NCBI RefSeq assembly: GCF_034933565.1
Contig: NZ_JAYFNG010000016.1
Span: forward strand, 3,687-67,686
Direction of reading: 5' to 3'
Length of the DNA stretch: 64,000 nt
From: Raineyella sp034933565
Lineage (GTDB): Bacteria; Actinomycetota; Actinomycetes; Propionibacteriales; Propionibacteriaceae
Position 1 is the first letter of the stretch. The number at the start of each line of letters is the position of its first letter. Made by a program: the position numbers and the translations under genes. This document shows, one piece after another, positions 49,891-58,600 of this stretch. Under the pieces are notes generated by a model. It was not told the DNA's origin, searched no databases, and saw only the letters and a list, made by a program, of their open reading frames with translations.

Positions 49891-51612
49891 GTGTCCTACG
49901 ACCGCACGCCCACCCCGACCGCACCTGCTCACGCGCCCGTCCCGGAGCGTGTCCGAGGACCCAAGAAGGACCGGTCCAACGGTCAGTGGGCCATCGACGG
50001 CCGTGCGCCCCTCAATCCCAACGAGGTGGTCAAGCACGAGGACGACGGCCTGAACGTCCGCGCCCGGATCCTCGGGACGTACGCCCATCAGGGCTTCGAC
50101 TCCATCCCGACCGATGACCTCTTCGGCCGGCTGCGCTGGTGGGGGCTCTACACCCAGCGCGACCAGGACCTCGACGCCACCCGGACCGGCAAGCTGACCG
50201 ATGCGGAGCTGTCGGACCGGTACTTCATGCACCGGGTCCGGGTCGACGGCCAGATCCTCAGCACCGACCAGATCCGCGTGCTGGCCGGCATCTCGCAGGA
50301 CTTCGCCCGCGACACCCTCGACATCACCGACCGGCAGAACATCCAGTACCACTGGATCCGGATCGAGGACGTCCCGGAGATCTGGCGTCGGCTGGAGTCG
50401 GTCGGGCTGGACACCATCACCGCCTGCGGTGACACCCCCCGCGGCTTCCTCGGCAGCCCGGTCGCGGGCATCGCCGCCGACGAGATCCTCGACCCCACGC
50501 CGCTGATCGAGGAGCTCCGCGAGACCTACATCCGGACCGCGGCTTTCACGAACCTGCCGCGGAAGTTCAAGACGGCGATCACCGGGCACCCCAGCCTCGA
50601 CGTGGTGCACGAGATCAACGACATCTCCTTCGTCGGGGTCCGCCACCCGGAGCACGGCGCGGGCTACGACCTGTGGGTCGGCGGCGGGCTCTCCACCGCC
50701 CCCCGGTTCGCCGAGCGGGTCGGGGTCTTCGTCCGCCCCGAGGAGGCGGCCGAGGTCTGGGCCGGCGTCATCTCTCTGTTCCGCGACTACGGCTACCGGC
50801 GGCTGCGCAACAAGGCCCGGCTGAAGTTCCTGATGGCCGACTGGGGCCCGGAGAAGTTCCGCCGGGTGCTGCAGGAGGAGTACCTGCACCGCGTCCTGCC
50901 GGACGGCATCGCCCCCGTCCCGGACGGCACCTCGGGCGACCACGTCGGCATCCACGACCAGAAGGACGGCCGCAAGTACGTCGGCTTCGCCCCGACCGTG
51001 GGCCGGATCGGCGGCACCGGGCTGGCCCGGGTCGCCGAGCTCGCCGAGGCCGCCGGGTCACACCGGATCAGTTTCACCCCGCACCAGAAGCTGCTCGTCC
51101 TCGACGTCGAGCCCGACCGGGTCGAGGACCTGGTCGCCGCGATGGACGACCTGGGCCTGAAGGCCGAGCCGAGTCCGTTCCGCCGCTCGACGATGGCCTG
51201 CACCGGCCTCGAGTTCTGCAAGCTCGCCTTCGTCGAGACGAAAGGACTCGCCGCCCGGGTCGTCGACGACCTCGAGCAGCGGTTCGAGGGGGTGGACCTG
51301 GACACACCGATCAGCCTCCATCTCAACGGCTGCCCGAACTCCTGTGCCCGGATCCAGACCGCCGACATCGGGCTGAAGGGGCAGCTGCTGGGCGGTACGG
51401 AGTTCGGCTTCCAGGTCCACCTCGGCGGCGGTCTCGCCTCGGGGGACCGCGACGAGGCCGGCCTCGGGCACACCGTCCGGGGGCTCAAGGTGAGCGCGGA
51501 GGACCTTCCGGGTTACGTTGAACGCGTGGTCCGACGTTTCCTGGACCAGCGCCTGGACGGGGAGAGCTTCTCCGCCTGGGTGGCCCGCAGTGATGACAAG
51601 GAGTTCCTGTGA
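49891..51612 (+). CDS. nirA: Ferredoxin-dependent assimilatory sulfite reductase
   Basis: This 573-residue enzyme reduces sulfite to sulfide with six electrons from ferredoxin. It has two nitrite/sulfite-reductase repeats. The siroheme-[4Fe-4S] cysteines appear as MACTGLEFCKLAF (C-x5-C) and LNGCPNSC (C-x3-C) near residues 430 and 480, and the anion-binding Arg/Lys region includes DITDRQNIQYHWIRIED. It matches actinobacterial NirA/SirA sulfite reductases; the linked cys genes exclude a nitrite role as the main one. GTG 49891 follows CGGAGGAG. Its TGA overlaps the cysH GTG by 4 nt. Confidence 0.94.
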   Translation: MSYDRTPTPTAPAHAPVPERVRGPKKDRSNGQWAIDGRAPLNPNEVVKHEDDGLNVRARILGTYAHQGFDSIPTDDLFGRLRWWGLYTQRDQDLDATRTGKLTDAELSDRYFMHRVRVDGQILSTDQIRVLAGISQDFARDTLDITDRQNIQYHWIRIEDVPEIWRRLESVGLDTITACGDTPRGFLGSPVAGIAADEILDPTPLIEELRETYIRTAAFTNLPRKFKTAITGHPSLDVVHEINDISFVGVRHPEHGAGYDLWVGGGLSTAPRFAERVGVFVRPEEAAEVWAGVISLFRDYGYRRLRNKARLKFLMADWGPEKFRRVLQEEYLHRVLPDGIAPVPDGTSGDHVGIHDQKDGRKYVGFAPTVGRIGGTGLARVAELAEAAGSHRISFTPHQKLLVLDVEPDRVEDLVAAMDDLGLKAEPSPFRRSTMACTGLEFCKLAFVETKGLAARVVDDLEQRFEGVDLDTPISLHLNGCPNSCARIQTADIGLKGQLLGGTEFGFQVHLGGGLASGDRDEAGLGHTVRGLKVSAEDLPGYVERVVRRFLDQRLDGESFSAWVARSDDKEFL

Positions 51613-52424
51613 CGACCGCATCCCAGACCCCGGTAGGCGACGGGCCGGGGCCCCGCAACGCAGCTCCGGCCGGCGACGGGCCGGGGACGTCCGGTCCGGT
51701 GCCCGCCGGCAGCCACGGCCCGGGACGGCGCCGCTCGGCGGCCGACCTGCGGGCCCTCGCCGAGGAGGCCGGCGAACGGTTCGCCGACGCGACCGCCGAG
51801 GAGGTGCTCACCTGGGCCGCCGAGGAGTTCGGCGACGCCCTGGCCGTCGCCTGCTCGATGGCCGGTGACACGGTGCTGCCGCACCTCGTGGCCGGCGTGC
51901 ACCCGGGCGTGGACGTGTTGTTCCTGGAGACCGGCTACCACTTCGCCGAGACCCTCGGCACCCGGGCGGAGATCGGGACCGTCCTGCCGGTCACCGTCAT
52001 CGACGTGCTGCCGCGGCTGACGGTCGCCCAACAGGACGAGCAGTACGGCACGGACCTGTTCTCCCGTGACCCGGGTGCCTGCTGCGCGCTGCGCAAGGTC
52101 GAGCCGTTGGGCCGCGAGCTGGCCGGCTACGAGGCGTGGGTCACCGGGCTGCGCCGCGAGGACAACGCCCTGCGTCGCCACGCCCAGCTGGTCGAGTGGG
52201 ACAACACCCACCACATGGTGAAGCTCAACCCGCTCGCCGGGTGGACCTTCGACGACGTGATCGCCTACGCCGGCCGCCACGGCGTGCCGATCAACCCGCT
52301 GCTGACCGACGGCTACCCGTCGATCGGCTGCGAACCCTGCACCCGCCGGGTCGAGCCCGGCGAAGACCCCCGGGCCGGCCGCTGGGCCGGACTGGCCAAG
52401 ACAGAATGCGGGATCCACCTGTGA
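51609..52424 (+). CDS. cysH: Adenylylsulfate (APS) reductase, thioredoxin-dependent
   Basis: This 271-residue protein of the PAPS/APS reductase family has a variable Gly/Pro-rich N-terminus of about 40 residues. It has VACSMAGDTVLPHLV (PP-loop region), FLETGYHFAETL, the cysteine pair DPGACCALRKVEPL, a second pair in GCEPCTRRV and the catalytic C-terminal KTECGIH. The CC...CxxC iron-sulfur cysteines mark the APS-specific, [4Fe-4S] bacterial type. It turns APS into sulfite. The GTG start overlaps the nirA stop, and its stop overlaps cysD (both GTGA). Confidence 0.94.
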   Translation: MTTASQTPVGDGPGPRNAAPAGDGPGTSGPVPAGSHGPGRRRSAADLRALAEEAGERFADATAEEVLTWAAEEFGDALAVACSMAGDTVLPHLVAGVHPGVDVLFLETGYHFAETLGTRAEIGTVLPVTVIDVLPRLTVAQQDEQYGTDLFSRDPGACCALRKVEPLGRELAGYEAWVTGLRREDNALRRHAQLVEWDNTHHMVKLNPLAGWTFDDVIAYAGRHGVPINPLLTDGYPSIGCEPCTRRVEPGEDPRAGRWAGLAKTECGIHL

Positions 52425-53362
52425 GCACCGACTTCGCGCCCGACCTCGACGACGTCACCACCCGCCCCTACGAGCTCAGCCAGCTCGACATGCTGGAGAG
52501 CGAGGCCATCCACATCTTCCGCGAGGTGACCGCGGAGCTGGAACGCCCCGTGTTGTTGTTCAGCGGCGGAAAGGACTCGGTGGTGATGCTGCATCTCGCC
52601 GCCAAGGCCTTCTGGCCCGGCAAGGTGCCGTTCCCGGTGCTGCACGTCGACACCGGCCACAACTTCCCCGAGGTCCTCGACTTCCGGGACCGTACGGTCG
52701 AGCGTCTCGGCCTGACCCTGGTGGTGGCCAAGGTGCAGGACTACATCGACGACGGCCGACTGGCCGAGCGTCCGGACGGGACCCGCAATCCGTTGCAGAC
52801 CCAGCCGCTGCTGGACGCGATCGCCGCCGGGCGCTACGACGCCGTGTACGGCGGTGGCCGCCGCGACGAGGAGAAGGCCCGCGCCAAGGAGCGCATCGTC
52901 AGCCTGCGCGACGAGTTCGGCCAGTGGGACCCGCGCAACCAGCGCCCGGAGCTGTGGGATCTGTACAACGCCCGGCACCGCCCCGGCGAGCACGTCCGGG
53001 TGTTCCCGCTGAGCAACTGGACCGAGCTGGAGATCTGGCGCTACATCGAGCGGGAGAACATCGAGCTGCCCGGCCTCTACTACGCCCACGAGCGTGACGT
53101 CTTCCGTCGCGACGGCATGTGGCTCGCCGACACGCCGGTCTCCCGCCCCCGAGAGGACGAGCAGGTGGTCCGCAAGCTGGTGCGCTATCGCACCGTCGGT
53201 GACATGTCCTGCACCGGCGCCGTCGAGTCCGACGCCGACACCATCGGGCAGGTCATCGCCGAGGTCGCCGCCACCACCCTGACCGAACGCGGCGCCACCC
53301 GCGCCGACGACCGCCTCTCCGAGGCGGCCATGGAGGACCGCAAGAAGGAAGGCTACTTCTGA
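52421..53362 (+). CDS. cysD: Sulfate adenylyltransferase subunit 2
   Basis: This 313-residue protein has the PP-loop LLFSGGKDSVVMLHLA, then HVDTGHNFPEVLDFRD, AVYGGGRRDEEKARAKER and FPLSNWTELEIWRYI. CysD with CysN makes APS from ATP and sulfate. The GTG start at 52421 overlaps the cysH stop, and the TGA shares a base with the cysN ATG (TGATG). Length and motifs are normal. Confidence 0.96.
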   Translation: MSTDFAPDLDDVTTRPYELSQLDMLESEAIHIFREVTAELERPVLLFSGGKDSVVMLHLAAKAFWPGKVPFPVLHVDTGHNFPEVLDFRDRTVERLGLTLVVAKVQDYIDDGRLAERPDGTRNPLQTQPLLDAIAAGRYDAVYGGGRRDEEKARAKERIVSLRDEFGQWDPRNQRPELWDLYNARHRPGEHVRVFPLSNWTELEIWRYIERENIELPGLYYAHERDVFRRDGMWLADTPVSRPREDEQVVRKLVRYRTVGDMSCTGAVESDADTIGQVIAEVAATTLTERGATRADDRLSEAAMEDRKKEGYF

Positions 53363-54657
53363 TGAGCACGCTGCTTCGCCTCGCCACCGCCGGTTCGGTG
53401 GACGACGGCAAGTCGACCCTGGTGGGTCGGCTGCTGCACGATACCAAGTCGATCCTGGCCGACCAGATGGACGCGGTGGAGCGGGTCAGCCGCGAGCGTG
53501 GGTTCAGCGGAGCCGATCTCGCGCTGCTCACCGACGGCCTGCGGGCCGAGCGGGAACAGGGCATCACCATCGACGTGGCCTACCGTTATTTCGCCACCCC
53601 GCGGCGCTCCTTCATCCTCGCCGACTGCCCCGGGCACGTGCAGTACACCCGCAACACCGTCACCGGCTCGAGCACCGCCGACGTCATCGTGCTGCTGGTC
53701 GACATCCGCCACGGCGTGCTGGAGCAGACCCGCCGCCACCTCGCGGTGGCCTCCCTGCTGCGGGTCCCGCATGTCGTGATCGCGGTGAACAAGATCGACC
53801 TGGTCGACTACGCCGAGGCGACCTTCCGGGCCGTCGAGGCCGACATCCGTCACGTCGCCAACGGGCTGGGCCTCACCGAGGTGACCGTCATCCCGGTCTC
53901 CGCCCTGGTCGGCGACAACATCGCCGAGCGGTCGGCGGCCACCTCCTGGTACGCCGGCCCGTCCCTGCTGGAGGTGCTCGAGGAGCTGCCGACCGGTGAC
54001 GATCCGCGCCACCAGCCGCTGCGGTTCCCGGTGCAGTACGTCATCCGCCCGCAGTCCGGAGCGGTCGACGCCACGCACCGCGAGTACCGCGGCTACGCCG
54101 GCCGGATCGCCGCCGGTGTGGTCCGCCCTGGCGACGAGATCGTCGTCCTGCCCTCCGGCAAGCGCAGTCGGGTGGCCGGTATCGACCTCGCCGACCAGGA
54201 GCTCGACGAGGCCTTCGCACCGCAGTCGGTGACCCTGCGGCTGACCGATGAGATCGACATCGCCCGCGGCGACCTGATCGCCTCGGCGCAGGACCGGCCG
54301 ACCCCGACCCGCGACCTCGACGCCCTGGTCTGCTGGCTGGCCGAGCGCCCGCTGGTGGAGGGCGCCCGGGTGCTGGTGAAGAACGGCGCTCGTACGGTCC
54401 AGGCCATCGTCCGCAGCATCGACGCCCGTCTCGATCTCGACACCCTGGTCGGCCGGCCGACCGAGCGGCTCGAGCTCAACGACATCGGCCGGGTCCGGCT
54501 GCACCTCGCCGCCGACCTGCCCACCGAGCCCTACGCCCGGGCCCGCCACACCGGCGCCTTCCTGCTGGTGGACCCGCAGCAGGCCGGGACGCTGGCGGCC
54601 GGCATGGTGGTCAGTGCCGATCCGGACTCCGGCAACGACACGGACTGGGTGATCTGA
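53362..54657 (+). CDS. cysN: Sulfate adenylyltransferase subunit 1 (GTPase)
   Basis: This 431-residue translation-factor-type GTPase has G1 GSVDDGKSTL, the switch region EQGITIDVAYRYF, G3 ADCPGH, G4 AVNKIDLVDY and two beta-barrel domains. GTP hydrolysis drives APS synthesis by CysD. There is no fused CysC (APS kinase) domain, consistent with the adjacent APS-type CysH that needs no PAPS. It is coupled to both neighbours through TGATG. Confidence 0.96.
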   Translation: MSTLLRLATAGSVDDGKSTLVGRLLHDTKSILADQMDAVERVSRERGFSGADLALLTDGLRAEREQGITIDVAYRYFATPRRSFILADCPGHVQYTRNTVTGSSTADVIVLLVDIRHGVLEQTRRHLAVASLLRVPHVVIAVNKIDLVDYAEATFRAVEADIRHVANGLGLTEVTVIPVSALVGDNIAERSAATSWYAGPSLLEVLEELPTGDDPRHQPLRFPVQYVIRPQSGAVDATHREYRGYAGRIAAGVVRPGDEIVVLPSGKRSRVAGIDLADQELDEAFAPQSVTLRLTDEIDIARGDLIASAQDRPTPTRDLDALVCWLAERPLVEGARVLVKNGARTVQAIVRSIDARLDLDTLVGRPTERLELNDIGRVRLHLAADLPTEPYARARHTGAFLLVDPQQAGTLAAGMVVSADPDSGNDTDWVI

Positions 54658-55604
54658 TGACCTGCCCCGCGCCCGCCGTGGTGGTCGACAGGGCCGCCCC
54701 GGGCGGTCCGGTCACCGCACGGCCGGCGCGGGGTGCTGTCCCTTCGCCCGCGGGAACAGCCGCGACGACGGGGGAGTCGAGGCCCGGTGCGCCGGGCGCC
54801 GGGCCGGTGCCGTCCGTCGTGCTGGCCGCGCACGGCACCCGTGACCCGGCGGGGGCCCCGGCGGTGCTGGCCATCGCCGCGGCGGTCCGCGAGCGACTCT
54901 CGACCAGGGTCGAGGTGGGCTGGCTGTCCACCGGGGAGCCGACCTTCGCCGAGCTGGTCACCCGGGCCCGTCCCGACGTGGTGGTGCCGCTGCTGCTCGG
55001 CACCGGCCATCACGTCCTGGTCGACATCCCCCGGATCGTCGCCGGTACCGCCGGCGATCGACCGGACGCCACCGGCCGTTCCGCGACCATCGACGTCCCC
55101 GCGGCCACCGATCTCCCCGCCGGCCTGCTCGGTGCGTCCCGGCCCACGGCGCCGGTGGTCACCCCGCACCTGGGACCGGCCCGGGAGATCGTGATCGCCC
55201 TGGCCGAGCGGGTCCGTGCCGTCGACCCCGAACCGGTGGCCGTCGTCCTCGCCGCCGCGGGCACCTCCCACCCGGTGGGCCGCAGCGAGACCCGGCAGGC
55301 CGCTGACCTGCTGTCCCAGTTCCTCGGCGTCCCGGTCCGGGTGGCGTACGCCAGTGGGGCCGGGCCGGACGTGACCGAGGCCGTCCGGACGCTGCAGGCA
55401 TCGGGGGCCCGGCGGGTGAGCGTGCTGCCGTACGTGCTGGCCCCCGGGGTCTTCGCCGAGCGGATCCGGACGGCTGCGGAGTCCGTCGGTGCGGTCACCG
55501 CGGGCGTGCTCGCCGCCCACCCCGGCGTCGTCGACCTCGTCGTCCGCCGGGTGTGCGCCGCCGCCGCGGCGATTCCCCGGTCCCCGCAGGCCCGGGCCGC
55601 GTAG
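54657..55604 (+). CDS. CbiX/SirB-type sirohydrochlorin chelatase-like protein
   Basis: This 315-residue protein has a low-complexity N-terminus of about 50 residues, then two chelatase half-domains: VVLAAHGTRDPAGAPAVLAI, then VVPLLLGTGHHVLVDIPRI with metal-binding histidines, and in the second half VVLAAAGTSHPVGRSETRQAA and VLPYVLAPGVFAERI. In sulfate-reduction operons this family inserts iron into sirohydrochlorin to make siroheme for the sulfite reductase; a cobalt role cannot be excluded. It is the last gene of the coupled operon (TGATG with cysN). Confidence 0.9.
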   Translation: MTCPAPAVVVDRAAPGGPVTARPARGAVPSPAGTAATTGESRPGAPGAGPVPSVVLAAHGTRDPAGAPAVLAIAAAVRERLSTRVEVGWLSTGEPTFAELVTRARPDVVVPLLLGTGHHVLVDIPRIVAGTAGDRPDATGRSATIDVPAATDLPAGLLGASRPTAPVVTPHLGPAREIVIALAERVRAVDPEPVAVVLAAAGTSHPVGRSETRQAADLLSQFLGVPVRVAYASGAGPDVTEAVRTLQASGARRVSVLPYVLAPGVFAERIRTAAESVGAVTAGVLAAHPGVVDLVVRRVCAAAAAIPRSPQARAA

Positions 55605-55680
55605 ACTTCCGGGCATCCAGGGTGCCCGGTCGCCCGAGGTCGCCGGAGCGCCGCCCACGACATGGAGGTCGGTGCGGACG

Positions 55681-58600
55681 ATGGCTGTGCCTCACGCGCA
55701 ACGCGATGCTCTTCTCGCCGCCGGCGCCGAGCGCGCCACCGGGATGGACCAGGACGAGGTGCTGACCCTGCTGGGCGCCTTCTGGCGCGACCTGAGCACG
55801 GAGACACTCGCCACCCTGCGACCCGAGGACCTCCTCGGCGCGGCGTTGTCCCACCGGCAGCTGGCCGAGCAGCGGGCCCCCGGCGAGATCCGGCTGCGGG
55901 TGTTCACCCCGACCGTCGAGACCGACGGCTGGGGGACCCGCAACACCGTCGTCCAGGTCGTCATCGACGACATGCCCTTCCTGGTCGACTCGGTCTCCGC
56001 CGCACTCCAGGACGCCGGCGCCAACGTCCGCTTCGTCACCCACCCGCAGGTCACGGTGGAACGCACGGAGGACGGCACGCTGGTCTCCGTCGGGCCCCGC
56101 GACCCCGATCGGGTGTCCGCGGTGGACGAGTCATGGATGCACTTCGAGGTGGTCCGCACCACCGATCGGGAGGCGATCGAGCGGATCGAGACGGTCGTCC
56201 GCTCCACGCTCGCCGACATCTGCAGCGCCTACCGGGACTGGCAGGAGATGGGCCGGGTGGCCCGGGACGCGGCCGCGCAGACCGCCGCGCTCGCCGCCGC
56301 CGGGCGTACGGATGCCGGGCCGGCGACCGAGTTGCTGCAGTGGCTGCTCGACGACCAGTTCCTCTTCCTCGGCTACATCCGCTTCCGCACCGGGACCGAC
56401 GGGGTGACCGCGGCGGATCCGGCATCCGCGCTGGGCATCATGCAGCACGCGGCGGGGGCCGCCGATCTCCCGCTCGACACCGAGGCGGCCCGCGCCGCGT
56501 GGGCCGCCTCGCCGGTGCTGATCACCAAGGCGAACCAGCGGGCCACCGTCCACCGCCGGGCCTTCATGGACATGGTGGTCGTCAAGACCTGCGCCGAGGA
56601 CGGGACGGAGACCGGCAGCCATCGTTTCATCGGCCTGTTCACCTCCAGCGCCTACCACGAGTCGGTGACCAAGGTGCCGTACCTGGTCGACAAGGTGGAC
56701 GCGGTGCTGGCGGCCGCCGGCTTCCCGCTGGACTCACACCGCGGCAAGGCGCTGCTCAGTGAGCTGGAGAACTACCCGCGCGACGAGCTCTTCCGGTGCG
56801 GTGTCGAGGAGCTCACCCGCAACAGCGTGGCCATCGTCAAGCTGCGCGAGCAGATCCGGACCAAGCTCTTCCTGAGCAAGGACCCGTTCGGCCGGTTCAT
56901 GTCCTGCCTGGTCTACCTGCCGCGGGACCGGTACAACACCTCCGCCCGGCTGGAGGTGTCGCGCATCCTGCGCGAGCGGCTCGAGGCCGAGACGGTGGAC
57001 TACACCACCAGGGCCACCGAGTCGCCGCTGGCCACCCTGCACTTCATCCTGCACATGGCCCCGGGCCGGACCGTCCCCGAGGTCGATCCCGAGGATCTGG
57101 AGAGCCAGATCGTCGAGGCGACCCGGGACTGGGACGAGGATCTCGGCGCGGCGATGATCGAGGAGTTCGGCGAGGGGCTGGGCGACCTCTACACCGAGGC
57201 CTACCGGGGCGGCTTCCCGACCGCGTACAAGGAGGTCTTCCCGCCCCGGGTCGGGGCCGCGGACCTGCGCGAACTGGAGGGGATCGGCGCCGACGAGCTG
57301 CGGCTCAATCTGTATCGCACCCCGACCAGCCCGGCGCAGGAGCGCCGACTCAAGATCTACAGCCGCGGTGGGCTGTCGCTGAGCGCGATCCTGCCGGTCT
57401 TCACCCATCTCGGCACCGAGGTGACCAGCGAGCGTCCCTATGTCCTCGAACGCTCCGACGGGGTGCTGTTCCACGTCTACGACTTCGGCCTGCGCCCCCT
57501 CGGCGCGGCGACCTGGGAGGGGGAGGACACCCGGGCCCGGTTCCAGGAGGCCTTCGCCGCGGCCTGGGAGGGTCGTACGGAGCCCGACGAACTCGAGGGC
57601 CTGGTGCTGCTCGCCGGCCTCACCTCCCGCGAGGTGGTCGTCCTGCGGGCGGTCACCGCCTACCTGCGCCAGATCGGCATCGCCTATTCGCAGACCTACC
57701 TGCGCTCGGTGCTGCTGGCCCATCCCGAGATCGCCGCGCTGATGGTGGAGCTGTTCGGGGTGCGTTTCGACCCGGACCGGTTCGCCGGCCGCTCCATCGA
57801 CCCGGAACGCCGGCAGGCCGAGGAGACCATCATCGCCCGGCTCGACGAACTGATCGGGGCGGTGCCCTCCCTCGAGGAGGACCGGATCCTGCGCCGCTAC
57901 GTCGGGGTGATCCGCGGCACCCTGCGGACCAACTACTACCAGCGGGCCCGGGAGGCTCCGCACGACGCGTCCACCACACAGCCGACCGTCGCACTGAAGC
58001 TGTCCCCGGCGACGATCCCCGGGATGCCCGCGCCGCAGCCGCTGTACGAGATCTGGGTCTACAGCCCCCGGGTCGAGGGGGTGCATCTGCGCTTCGGCAA
58101 GGTCGCCCGCGGCGGGCTGCGCTGGTCGGGCCGACGCGAGGACTTCCGCACCGAGATCCTCGGGCTGGTGAAGGCCCAGATCGTCAAGAACGCCGTGATC
58201 GTCCCGACCGGCGCCAAGGGCGGCTTCTTCCCCAAGGGGCTGCCCGACCCCGCGGTGGACCGGGAGGGCTGGGCGACCAAGGGCCGGGAGGCCTACCAGC
58301 TCTTCGTCGGGGCCCTGCTCGACCTCACCGACAATCTCGTCGACGGGATGGCGGTGCCGCCGCCGCGGCTGGTCCGCCATGACGGCGACGACACCTACCT
58401 GGTCGTCGCGGCGGACAAGGGGACCGCGAGTTTCTCCGACATCGCCAACGCCATCGCCCGGACCTACGCGTACTGGCTCGACGACGCGTTCGCCTCCGGT
58501 GGGTCCACCGGCTACGACCACAAGGCGATGGGGATAACCGCCCGCGGCGCCTGGGCATCGGTGCAGCGCCATTTCCGCGAGCTGGGCCGGGACGTGCAGC

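Noticed and set aside
56734..58572. Long open frame on the minus strand inside the glutamate dehydrogenase gene, and similar long antisense frames elsewhere
   Set aside because: It runs opposite to a well-conserved catalytic domain, and the predicted protein is Gly/Arg/Asp/His-rich with no recognisable motif. Such frames are expected from third-position GC bias.
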